64,000 bases of DNA from Streptomyces pinistramenti (GTDB taxonomy: Bacteria > Actinomycetota > Actinomycetes > Streptomycetales > Streptomycetaceae), in the NCBI RefSeq assembly GCF_020564935.1, contig NZ_JAJCXB010000014.1, forward strand, positions 62,001 to 126,000. The letters are read 5' to 3'. Shown one piece after another: positions 16,812 to 25,295 of this stretch (within the stretch, counting starts at the first letter, position 1; every line of letters starts with the position of its first letter). The notes beneath the pieces were generated by a model, which was given only the letters and a program-made list of their open reading frames with translations, was not told where the DNA came from and did not search any database. A program made the translations under genes and the position numbers.

Positions 16812-17936
16812 TCAAGGCTGCTTGTGCAGCCCGCGTTCGCTGCCGGTCAGGCTCTCGCCGTCGAACATCGTGTGGTGGACCTCCAGGGCGGACACGACCT
16901 CGGCCAGCCCCTTCATACGGAAGCCGTTCCCGCCCGCCAGGTCGATGTCGCCGAGGTCGCGGGCGACCACGTACTCAAGGCCGGGGTAATCCCTGGACTG
17001 TGGGGGAGACAGGACCGCCACCGGTACGTCGTACTTCACCGCGAGCAACCCGGAGAAGGTCACCGGAATCTCGTAGGAGTACTGCTTGCGGGTACGCCGC
17101 TGCGTGACGATGGTCTCCACGCGGGAATCCGGCGGAACCTCGCCCTCGATCTGCGAGTTCGAGGCCCAGCTGGTGGTCAGGGAGCCGCCGACGGAGGCCA
17201 TGATGCCCAGCATCAACTGGGCGTTGAGTTCCGCGCTGCCGGTGGCGCTGCCCGAGGTCGTGAACGCCCCCGAGCTCGTCACCGAGTTCGACGCGGAGTT
17301 CGTCACGCCGTTCGTCGTCGAGTTCGTCACGCCGTTCTCGGTGCCGTTGGCGGTGTCGACCCCGATGTCGTCCTTGCTGTTCTCGTTGGTCACGGTGTTC
17401 GTGACCTTGTTCCCCATTTCGTTCTGGAGCTGGTTCTGCAGCTCCGTCCCGAACTGCGCCTGGAGGTCCACCTGGAGGTGGCTCTGGAGCTGAAGCTGGA
17501 GCTCCGCGCCGACGCTGCCGCCGAAGGTGAGCTGGGCCTCGCCCTGGAGCGTCCAGGTGACCTCGTTCGACACGGTGAACTCGACCGAGTCGGTGAACTT
17601 CATCGTGGACGTCTGGCTGCGGTTGACGTAGGTGCGCGAGGAGAACGTGTCGGGCGGGGGCTGATCGACGTTGCGCCGCTCCTCGATCAGCGGCTCCCCG
17701 AGGTTCATGTAGGCGAGCCAGCCCAGTTTGAACGCGGAACCGGGGAAGGCGCCGAAGCTCGACTTGTTCAAGGAGAACCCGACCGGCTTGTGCCGCACGC
17801 CGTAGTCATCGACGTAGACCAGGTTGGGATGGTCCAGGACGGACTGCCAGGTCTGCTCGATATTGAGTTCCCGCAGGTTCTTCTTCGTCAGCGGCTGGCG
17901 CTTGGCCCGTTCCAGGTTGTACGCGTTGGAAGGCAT
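16812..17936 (-). CDS. candidate aerolysin/ETX-MTX2-like beta-pore-forming protein
   Basis: 374 residues from the ATG at 17936. The layout fits the aerolysin/ETX-MTX2 superfamily: a receptor-facing N-terminal region (1-95); strands with alternating polar residues (FSSRTYVNRSQTSTMKFTDS, VEFTVSNEVTWTLQGEAQLT); a long Gln- then Asn/Thr/Ser-rich tract (about 145-235) that could form the membrane-inserting hairpin; then EVPPDSRVETIV and YSYEIPVTFSGLLAVKYD, like the conserved VPP and Y-x-VxFxG strands of the family. This is fold-level pattern reading, not a database hit. It has no Sec or Tat signal, unlike secreted toxins. The neighbours encode lectin-like and propeller proteins, which supports a target-binding toxin set. 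It could instead be a non-toxic beta-sandwich protein. Confidence 0.55.
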   Translation of the reverse strand: MPSNAYNLERAKRQPLTKKNLRELNIEQTWQSVLDHPNLVYVDDYGVRHKPVGFSLNKSSFGAFPGSAFKLGWLAYMNLGEPLIEERRNVDQPPPDTFSSRTYVNRSQTSTMKFTDSVEFTVSNEVTWTLQGEAQLTFGGSVGAELQLQLQSHLQVDLQAQFGTELQNQLQNEMGNKVTNTVTNENSKDDIGVDTANGTENGVTNSTTNGVTNSASNSVTSSGAFTTSGSATGSAELNAQLMLGIMASVGGSLTTSWASNSQIEGEVPPDSRVETIVTQRRTRKQYSYEIPVTFSGLLAVKYDVPVAVLSPPQSRDYPGLEYVVARDLGDIDLAGGNGFRMKGLAEVVSALEVHHTMFDGESLTGSERGLHKQP

Positions 17937-18361
17937 TCCCCGTCCTCGACTGATCTGATCGAACTGCGTTCAGTGAACGGCAAAGCGGTAACAGGCGTCT
18001 GCGCATGTCCCGGAAATTGAAATTACCACGGGCTTCATCACTCGGAAGGGCGCCTCTGGACATTCACCCAATCGGGTGATCAAGGTTCAGTGGCTGTTCT
18101 CAACTTGCAAGAGCTGTAGGTACGTTGAAGCGCTGCCAATCATCCGATCGATGACTTTCCGACAGCCCTTCCTGTGAGCGCTGCGGCCTCGCCGTTGACG
18201 CAGGTGAGGGGATTCGATTCGACCATCTCATCGCTTTCGAAGGCGTCTTGGAGGCGTCTTGATCGAGGGTGATTGAGTCTGCGGTAATGCCGCGCGATAA
18301 AGCACTGAACTGAGCGCCCGACGCATTGTTCTCCACATTCAGAACAGGTGAGGTTTCCGCG
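17937..18361. promoter_or_regulatory. divergent control region of the island genes
   Basis: 425 bases between the minus-strand trio and the plus-strand pair, with lower GC than the genes. It contains a perfect inverted repeat TCACCC-AATC-GGGTGA (18064-18079) and a short direct repeat of GGCGTCTTG (18242-18250, 18253-18261). No gene or convincing -10/-35 pair is seen. Both halves of the island probably start here. Confidence 0.45.
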
Positions 18362-19081
18362 ATGTACACCCAAGAACGCACGGCGATGTCGAATTTGGTG
18401 GTCGGCGGACCGGTGGCGGTGAACAGCTACGACAACGCAATCGTGGCGGCACTGCTCGAAAACCGGCCGGTCATGCTCGTCCACGCCTTCAACGGCGGCT
18501 ACCTGCGGCCCACCGAGCTGAAGGAGGAGAGCCACGACAAGGGGGTCAAACTGGCCACCGCGCTCGACCCGGACACCAAGGAAGCGCAGGGCCACCTCTG
18601 GTACATCACTCCCGCCGGCTTCTTCGGGCAGCGACCGCTGTACTTCATCGAGAGCGCCGCGGGCCAGGTGTCGCCCGAACCCGCCGGTGCGGGCGAAGCC
18701 GGCGCCGGGCGCGGCGACGACGGCGCGCCGAAGCCGCAGCGCAGGCGCATCGCCGTCCACCAGGAGGCCCCGAAGAGCACGGCCGACACCGTGCAGGTAG
18801 GACTCCCCAACAAGGTCGGCGACAAGTGGCGCGGGAAGAACGGCGCGCCCGAGGACACTCAGCTCTGGGTCGTCACGGTGACGCCGTGGGGCGGGATCAC
18901 CTTCGTGCCGATCACCCACCCCGACGCCATTCTCGGGTTCAAGGACCACGCGGTGACGGCCGACAGCGAGGTGCGTCTCACCTACAACTGGGGCGGGGAC
19001 TTCACCGGGACGGTCATCAACACGTTCTACCCGCGGCTGCCCAGCGAGTGGAACGTTCCGTACCACCACGTCTTCACGTGA
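18362..19081 (+). CDS. hypothetical island protein with ricin/trefoil-like strands
   Basis: 239 residues from the ATG at 18362, after GGTGAGG. I do not recognise a named family. Two similar halves, separated by a Gly/Ala/Glu-rich linker (about 100-125), each contain a hydrophobic strand ending in an LW motif (GHLWYITPAGFFG, TQLWVVTVTPWGG), somewhat like the QxW strands of beta-trefoil lectins. It ends with LPSEWNVPYHHVFT. There is no signal peptide or membrane segment. The next gene starts 67 bases downstream on the same strand, so they are probably co-transcribed. A carbohydrate-binding role is inferred from the pattern and the company only. Confidence 0.6.
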   Translation: MYTQERTAMSNLVVGGPVAVNSYDNAIVAALLENRPVMLVHAFNGGYLRPTELKEESHDKGVKLATALDPDTKEAQGHLWYITPAGFFGQRPLYFIESAAGQVSPEPAGAGEAGAGRGDDGAPKPQRRRIAVHQEAPKSTADTVQVGLPNKVGDKWRGKNGAPEDTQLWVVTVTPWGGITFVPITHPDAILGFKDHAVTADSEVRLTYNWGGDFTGTVINTFYPRLPSEWNVPYHHVFT

Positions 19082-19148
19082 TCCGCGGCCACCGTCGCGC
19101 CGAACCCGTCCCGAGCCAACGCCCGCACCGCCTGGAAGAGGCACCACG

Positions 19149-20996
19149 ATGCCCGTGCCCATCGAAGAACTGAAGTTGGAGATCGTCAACGCCGCCACGG
19201 GGAAGACCCTCGGCGCCGAGGCCGCGCCGAGCGCGGACGGGGTGCTCGTCGTCCGCGACTTCCCCGACGGCGGCCCGAGCCCGGAGCAGTGGCAACTCGC
19301 CCCCGTGCAGGCCGCACAGGGCGGGCAAGCGCAAGGCGACCAGGTATACGTGATCCGCAACGCGGTCAGCGGCAAGGTGCTCGACAACCCTGCCGCCGCG
19401 GACCGCGGCGTCCGCCAGTGGGACGCCGCAGACGGCAATCGGAGTCAGCAGTGGCACGTCGTCCCCGTTGAGGGCGAAGCGGGCCTCTTCTTCATCGAGG
19501 GCGCGACCGATGGCGCCGTTCTCGACCTTGACGAGCCCGGCGCGGACGACACCCGGATCGTCCTGCGCGAGCACGACGACAGCGCGGAGAGCCAGCGGTG
19601 GCGATTCGTCCCGGCCGAGCCCGAGCGCACCAGCGACCCCGTGCTGCACTGGGCAGCGCTGGACCACTGGAACGGCCGCCGGTCCTGGCGGCTGGCCCCG
19701 TCGGCCGGGCTGCGGCCGGCACCCGGCGCGACGCCCTCCTTCAGCAACGTGCTGCTGGTCCTGGAGCAGTTCGGGAGCGACGAGGACGCCGGGGAGTGGA
19801 AGAGCGAAGGGGCCACCCGCTCCCCCGGCGGGCAACCGGGGTGGTGGGCCGGGGCCGGTGCGCGGTTCCTCGCCGACACCACGGGAGCGGGGCGGGCGGA
19901 CATCGTAGGGCTCAAGGCCGCGGAGGGGGCCGTGACGTCGTCCAGCAGGGGCGACGGCACGTTCGACGACGAAGAGCGCGTCCTGCACCCGCCCGTACCC
20001 TCCGCGAGCCCCGAGGACCTGTGGACCCTCGCGGACACGACGGGCGGCGGCAAGCCCGATGTCATCGTGCTCGCCGCCGACGGTGTCCGGGTGTCCCCCC
20101 AGGACGAGGACGGGACGTTCGCGCCCGCGGGCGGTGAGCCGGCCCTCAAGGCGTTCGGACACGGCGAGCAGGCCGGCGGTTGGCTTGCCGACAAGCATCC
20201 CCGCTTCCTCGCTGACACCACCGGTGACGGCAGGCTCGATGTGGTCGGCTGCCATGACGACGGCGTCTGGGTGTCACTCCAGGACGAGGAAGGAAAGTTC
20301 GCACCGATCGGCGACGAACCGGTTCTCCGGGCGTTCGGCCACGACGAGAAGGCGGGCGGTTGGCTTGCCGACAAGCATCCCCGCTTCCTCGGCGACACCA
20401 CCGGTGACGGCAGGCTCGATGTGGTCGGCTGCCACGACGACGGCGTCTGGGTATCGCTCCAGGACGAGGACGGAGCGTTCGCCGACCCCCTGTACGTCCT
20501 CGACGACTTCGGGGTCGACCAGGGGTGGAGCTCGGTCGAGGAGCACCCCCGGTTCCTGCTCAGGACCACCGGTGGCGGAGCTCCGGACATCGTCGGGTTC
20601 GGGCCGCAGGGCGTCGTCGCGGCACGGGGGCGCGGCGACGGCACGTTCGAGCCATCGAAGCTCGTCCTGAACGACTTCGGGCTCGCCCAGGGGTGGACGA
20701 GCGGGAAGCACCTCCGGTTCCTCGCCGACGTCACCGGCGACGGCACCCCGGACATCGTCGGCTTCGGCAACGAAGGGGTCTGGGTGTCACACGGCCGCGG
20801 CGACGGCCACTTCGAGCAGGCCCAGCTGGTGTGCCGAGGGTTCGGGTACAACGAGGACGCAGGCGGCTGGCGGGTCGACCGCCACCCCCGTTTCCTCGCC
20901 GACATCACCGGCGACGGGCGCGTCGACATCGTCGGCTTCGGCGGCCCGGGGGCGTACGTGGCCCGAAACCTCTTCCGCCGCTTCAGGACCCGCTAG
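19149..20996 (+). CDS. ricin-like domain plus FG-GAP/VCBS propeller protein
   Basis: 615 residues. Residues about 1-160 form a ricin-type trefoil (repeated QW signatures: PEQWQLAPV, SQQWHVVPV, SQRWRFVPA). From about 225 on there are FG-GAP/VCBS-type repeats of 55-60 residues with the calcium-loop motif D(T/V/I)TGDGxxD(I/V)VG (DTTGDGRLDVVG twice, DVTGDGTPDIVG, DITGDGRVDIVG), ending with YVARNLFRRFRTR. It is probably a seven-blade propeller. Two adjacent repeats are nearly identical in DNA, 180 bases apart, showing recent duplication. It has no signal peptide although most FG-GAP proteins are exported. GGAAGAGG precedes the ATG at 19149. A target-recognition role alongside the candidate pore former is inferred. 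Confidence 0.8.
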   Translation: MPVPIEELKLEIVNAATGKTLGAEAAPSADGVLVVRDFPDGGPSPEQWQLAPVQAAQGGQAQGDQVYVIRNAVSGKVLDNPAAADRGVRQWDAADGNRSQQWHVVPVEGEAGLFFIEGATDGAVLDLDEPGADDTRIVLREHDDSAESQRWRFVPAEPERTSDPVLHWAALDHWNGRRSWRLAPSAGLRPAPGATPSFSNVLLVLEQFGSDEDAGEWKSEGATRSPGGQPGWWAGAGARFLADTTGAGRADIVGLKAAEGAVTSSSRGDGTFDDEERVLHPPVPSASPEDLWTLADTTGGGKPDVIVLAADGVRVSPQDEDGTFAPAGGEPALKAFGHGEQAGGWLADKHPRFLADTTGDGRLDVVGCHDDGVWVSLQDEEGKFAPIGDEPVLRAFGHDEKAGGWLADKHPRFLGDTTGDGRLDVVGCHDDGVWVSLQDEDGAFADPLYVLDDFGVDQGWSSVEEHPRFLLRTTGGGAPDIVGFGPQGVVAARGRGDGTFEPSKLVLNDFGLAQGWTSGKHLRFLADVTGDGTPDIVGFGNEGVWVSHGRGDGHFEQAQLVCRGFGYNEDAGGWRVDRHPRFLADITGDGRVDIVGFGGPGAYVARNLFRRFRTR

Positions 20997-21188
20997 CCCT
21001 CGGAGGACCTCCACAGTCGCGTCCCGGCGACTCGCCATGGGCGTGCCGGGACCTGTCACTCCGCTCCGACGTGCGGCCTGGCACGCCTTCGCCTGCGAGG
21101 CCGCACCGGATCCGTCCAAAACTGCCGGGGAATCCGCCGCCGTAACGGGACTTGGCGACACATCCGCTCACGCACCGCTCACGCAAAA

Positions 21189-21213
21189 GGCCCCGGACAA
21201 GGAGTCCGGGGCC
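21189..21213 (-). terminator. terminator of tRNA-Thr
   Basis: GGCCCCGGAC at 21189-21198 and its complement at 21204-21213 with a 5-base loop. On the minus strand it is followed by TTTTGCGTGAGC. It lies 52 bases past the tRNA 3' end. Confidence 0.7.
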
Positions 21214-21265
21214 AATCACAGCGCCCCCGCGCAACAAAACCGCAGGTCATAACGCTCCTACTCAG

Positions 21266-21339
21266 AGCCCCCTGTCGGATTCGAACCGACGACCTTCGCT
21301 TTACAAGAGCGGTGCTCTGGCCAGCTGAGCTAAGGAGGC
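21266..21339 (-). tRNA. tRNA-Thr (anticodon UGU)
   Basis: 74 bases that fold as a cloverleaf: acceptor GCCTCCT/AGGGGGC with one G-U pair, D-arm GCTC/GAGC, anticodon loop CTTGTAA with anticodon TGT, T-arm GTCGG-TTCGAAT-CCGAC, discriminator T. CCA is not encoded. The anticodon stem has a C-A mismatch at its outermost pair (CCGCT/AGCGA), in the part that a crossover with an integrating element would replace. A TACACT -10-like hexamer lies upstream (21350-21355 on the plus strand). Confidence 0.93.
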
Positions 21340-21515
21340 GTGCGGAAGCAGTGTACCCAGGCGGGCCGGATGCCGGTCGCCATTTCGTGACCGGTGGGCT
21401 ACTGACACCGGGCGTTGCCGCAGGTAGCGTCTCGGGCAGCCCACGATTGTGGGCCACGCCACTCCTTTTACTCGGATCGTCCGGCACGTTCCTGCCGGTG
21501 AAGGGACACATCACC

Positions 21516-22652
<1,137 letters not shown>

Positions 22653-22686
22653 AAGCGGGCCGGGCGCGAGGTCCGGCTGAAGCGGG

Positions 22687-22722
22687 AAGGGGCGGGGCGG
22701 CCGAGTGCCGCGCCGCCCCTTT
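22687..22722 (+). terminator. terminator of msiK
   Basis: Imperfect hairpin AAGGGGCGGGGCGGC...GCCGCGCCGCCCCTTT (22687-22722), about 14 bp with one bulge. It begins 35 bases past the msiK stop and ends in TTT. Confidence 0.7.
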
Positions 22723-22909
22723 CGCGTGCCCCCCCTTTTGCTCGTACTTGCAGGCCCTCCTCCACACACCCCGACGCCCTCCGAACTCCCCACCACACAC
22801 CGCTTTTCGAATCTGTACGTCAACATCAGCACCGCCCCGACGGCCGTTCCGTCCCCCGATAAGGTGACCAAATGTCGCCACATCGTCACCCCTCGCTACC
22901 ATCGCGACC

Positions 22910-23326
22910 GTGAACTCCGCAGCCCGCCGTATCGGCAGAACTCTCGCCCTCGTCCTTCCCGTCGTCCTCGTCCTCTCCGGGACGCTCGCGGTCACCCGCG
23001 TGCCGTGGGCCTCGACGGCCACGGATCCGCAGGTGCTGACCGCGTCCTCCGGCAAGGTCGCCGCCAAGGCCGCCCCCCGCGCCCCGCAGGACGTCCTCCG
23101 GGACCGCCTCCTGGTCGAACTACAGGAGAAGGACCCCGGGGTCGCCCTGACCCATCTCCAGAAGGCCACGACCGAAAGGCCGTCCCTCGCCAAGCACTGC
23201 GTGTCCATCGCGCAGGCGCTGGGACGGGCAGCCGTCATCAAGTACGGTGCCGCGCATCGCGCCCAGGCGTTCTCCCGCCCGGTCTGCGACACCTCCTTCG
23301 CCACCGGCGTCGCCGCCGCCCAGTGA
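22910..23326 (+). CDS. hypothetical secreted or membrane-anchored protein
   Basis: 138 residues from the GTG at 22910. The N-terminus has a basic stretch and a hydrophobic core (RRIGRTLALVLPVVLVLSGTLAV, within residues 6-28), either a signal peptide or a single membrane anchor; an Ala/Ser-rich segment follows. The C-terminal domain (residues 55-138) is helical (LRDRLLVELQEKDPGVALTH, LQKATTERPSL) and contains two Cys (HCVSIAQAL, PVCDTSF) that could form a disulfide outside the cell. I do not know the family, though similar small exported proteins are common in Streptomyces. There is no clear Shine-Dalgarno, so it may be leaderless. It lies 31 bases before the nucleotidyltransferase gene. Confidence 0.65.
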   Translation: MNSAARRIGRTLALVLPVVLVLSGTLAVTRVPWASTATDPQVLTASSGKVAAKAAPRAPQDVLRDRLLVELQEKDPGVALTHLQKATTERPSLAKHCVSIAQALGRAAVIKYGAAHRAQAFSRPVCDTSFATGVAAAQ

Positions 23327-23356
23327 CCTGCTCTCGCACCGCATAGGGTGCGAATC

Positions 23357-24085
23357 ATGACAGTCGCCCCGCCCCCGTTCCCCACGCAGGCCGTTGTCCT
23401 GGCAGGAGGCCAGGGCTCGCGCCTCCGTCCGTACACCGACGACCGCCCCAAGCCGATGGTCGAGATTCCCGGTACCGGAACCCCGATCATCGGCCATCAG
23501 CTCACCTGGCTGGCCTCGGAAGGCGTCACCGACGTGGTGGTCTCCTGCGGCCACCTCGCCCACGTCCTCAAGGACTGGCTGGACGAGACCGAACTCCCCT
23601 TGAGCGTCACGACAGTTGTCGAGACCGAACCGCTGGGACGCGGCGGCGGGCTCAAATATGCGGCCGCCGCCCTCCCCCGGCCCGACGAGCCCTGGTACGC
23701 CACCAACGGCGACATCTGGACCCGCTTCCCGCTCCGCGAGATGGCCGCCTTCCATGACGAACGCGGCGTCGATGCCACCCTCGCGCTGGCCCGCCCCAGG
23801 ATCCCGTGGGGCGTCGTGGAGACCGACGAGTTCGGGCACGTCCTGGACTTCATCGAGGCGCCGCCCTCGCCGTACCTCATCAACGCCGGCGTCTACGTCT
23901 TCTCCGCCGCCTTCGCCGACCTGCTGCCGGTACGCGGCGACCACGAGCGCACCACCTTCCCGCGGCTGGCCCGCGAACGCCGGCTGGCGGGCTACCCGCT
24001 TCCGCACGGCGCCTACTGGCGGGCCATCGACACCACCAAGGACCTCACCGAGGCCGCCAAGGAACTGGGCGCGCAGGCGAGTTGA
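23357..24085 (+). CDS. NTP-transferase (sugar-phosphate nucleotidylyltransferase)
   Basis: 242 residues. The N-terminal signature VVLAGGQGSRLRPYTDDRPKPMV is the nucleotide-binding G-x-G-x-R motif with the Lys that contacts phosphate, typical of NDP-sugar pyrophosphorylases (glucose-1-phosphate or mannose-1-phosphate type). The NGDI(W) segment at about 115 corresponds to the metal-binding Asp. A left-handed beta-helix domain is missing, so this is the short single-domain form. It would make an NDP-sugar in the cytoplasm; the sugar cannot be read. I use the ATG at 23357, six bases after AGGGTG; the GTG at 23348 is also possible. Confidence 0.85.
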   Translation: MTVAPPPFPTQAVVLAGGQGSRLRPYTDDRPKPMVEIPGTGTPIIGHQLTWLASEGVTDVVVSCGHLAHVLKDWLDETELPLSVTTVVETEPLGRGGGLKYAAAALPRPDEPWYATNGDIWTRFPLREMAAFHDERGVDATLALARPRIPWGVVETDEFGHVLDFIEAPPSPYLINAGVYVFSAAFADLLPVRGDHERTTFPRLARERRLAGYPLPHGAYWRAIDTTKDLTEAAKELGAQAS

Positions 24086-24221
24086 GACCGGCGGCGCGCC
24101 GCCCGGTTTTGCCGGAACGGCAAGTTCGCTCACGGCCGCCCCGCCCGCTGCCGCATGCTCCGCCGTACCGGCCGGGCACGGAGCGGCCGGCCACGACGAA
24201 CCCGTCTCCCTGGGAGGACGC

Positions 24222-25217
24222 ATGCCGCAGCCCACCCCGTTGCCGGACCCGACACACCGCTTGGTGGACGTTCCCGACGGCCGCATCCATCTGGTGGAGC
24301 AGGGCTCGGGCCCCCTGGTGCTCCTCCTCCACGGCTTCCCCGAGACCTGGCACTCGTGGCGCCACCAGCTCCCGGCGCTCGCCGCGGCCGGCTACCGCGC
24401 GGTCGCGATCGACGTACGCGGCTACGGGCGCTCGTCGAAGCCCGCTGACGTCGGCGGCTACCGGATGGCGGCCCACGTCGCCGACAACGTCGCGGTCGTG
24501 CACGCCTTGGGCGAACGAACCGCGACGCTCGTGGGCCACGACGTCGGCTCCCCCATCGCCGCCGGCACGGCGCTGCTGCGCCCCGACGTCTGCACCGCCG
24601 TCGCGCTGCTCGGCGTCCCCTACGCACCCCGGAACGGCTACCGGCCGACCGACGCGTTCGCGGCCATCGGCGGCAGCGAGGAGTTCTACGTCAGCTACTT
24701 CCAGGAGCCGGGCCGGGCCGAGGCGGAGATCGAACCGGATGTCCGCGGCTGGCTCGCGGGGTTCTACGCCTCGCTGTCCGGCGACACCATGCCCGCGGAC
24801 GGCGGCTCCGGGCACTTCTTCGTTCCCGACGGCGGCCGGATGTCCGACCGGTTCGTCCGCGGCGCCTCGCCGTCCTGGCTCACCGAGGCCGATCTCGACG
24901 TCTGCGCCGAGGAGTTCGAGCGGACGGGGCTGACCGGGGCGCTCAACCGCTACCGGAACGTCGACCGTGACTGGTCGGACCTGAGCGCCCTGGACGGGGC
25001 CCCGCTCACCCAGCCCTCACTGTTCATCGGCGGCACCCGCGACGCCTCCACGACCTGGATGGCCGACGCCATCGACGCCTTCCCCACCACCCTGCCGGGC
25101 CTGGTCTCCTCGCACCTTCTCGACGGCTGCGGCCACTGGGTGCAGCAGGAACGCCCCGACGAGGTCAACCGCCTCCTCGTCGACTGGCTGCGGTCGCTGC
25201 CCGCCCCCGCCCGGTAG
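24222..25217 (+). CDS. alpha/beta hydrolase, epoxide-hydrolase type
   Basis: 331 residues from the ATG at 24222 with GGGAGGA upstream. The fold signatures are an HGFPETWHSWRHQ oxyanion region (HGxP, typical of epoxide hydrolases), a nucleophile elbow VGHDVGSPIA with Asp as nucleophile, and a C-terminal GCGHWVQQERP giving the catalytic His. Two Tyr residues in the cap (EEFYVSYFQEPG, LNRYRNVDRDW) could be the ring-opening tyrosines. So it is probably a soluble epoxide hydrolase rather than a haloalkane dehalogenase. It is probably separately transcribed, 136 bases after the nucleotidyltransferase gene, and ends at a convergent terminator. Confidence 0.87.
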   Translation: MPQPTPLPDPTHRLVDVPDGRIHLVEQGSGPLVLLLHGFPETWHSWRHQLPALAAAGYRAVAIDVRGYGRSSKPADVGGYRMAAHVADNVAVVHALGERTATLVGHDVGSPIAAGTALLRPDVCTAVALLGVPYAPRNGYRPTDAFAAIGGSEEFYVSYFQEPGRAEAEIEPDVRGWLAGFYASLSGDTMPADGGSGHFFVPDGGRMSDRFVRGASPSWLTEADLDVCAEEFERTGLTGALNRYRNVDRDWSDLSALDGAPLTQPSLFIGGTRDASTTWMADAIDAFPTTLPGLVSSHLLDGCGHWVQQERPDEVNRLLVDWLRSLPAPAR

Positions 25218-25233
25218 CGGGCCGCAACGGACT

Positions 25234-25278
25234 CCGGCCCCCGAACTCCCCTCCGCATACGGGGTGTTCGGGGGCCGG
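25234..25278. terminator. convergent terminator between hydrolase and DoxX genes
   Basis: Perfect 13-bp stem: CCGGCCCCCGAAC at 25234-25246 and its complement at 25266-25278, extended by an inner CCCC/GGGG pairing. It can serve both strands. Confidence 0.75.
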
Positions 25279-25295
25279 GGCGCACCCGGGGCGGG

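Larger units (their letters stand above)
14458..21310. mobile_element. genomic island in tRNA-Thr(UGU), no integrase left
   Basis: About 6.8 kb bounded on the right by the intact tRNA-Thr (minus strand, 21266-21339) and on the left by a displaced tRNA 3' end in the same orientation (14458-14505). The repeats match at all but 3 of about 42 positions, and each is followed by a related terminator hairpin. This is the standard outcome of site-specific integration into a tRNA 3' end. Inside are five genes for lectin-like, propeller and toxin-like proteins. No recombinase gene is present, so the island is immobile or was once part of a larger element. Confidence 0.65.
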
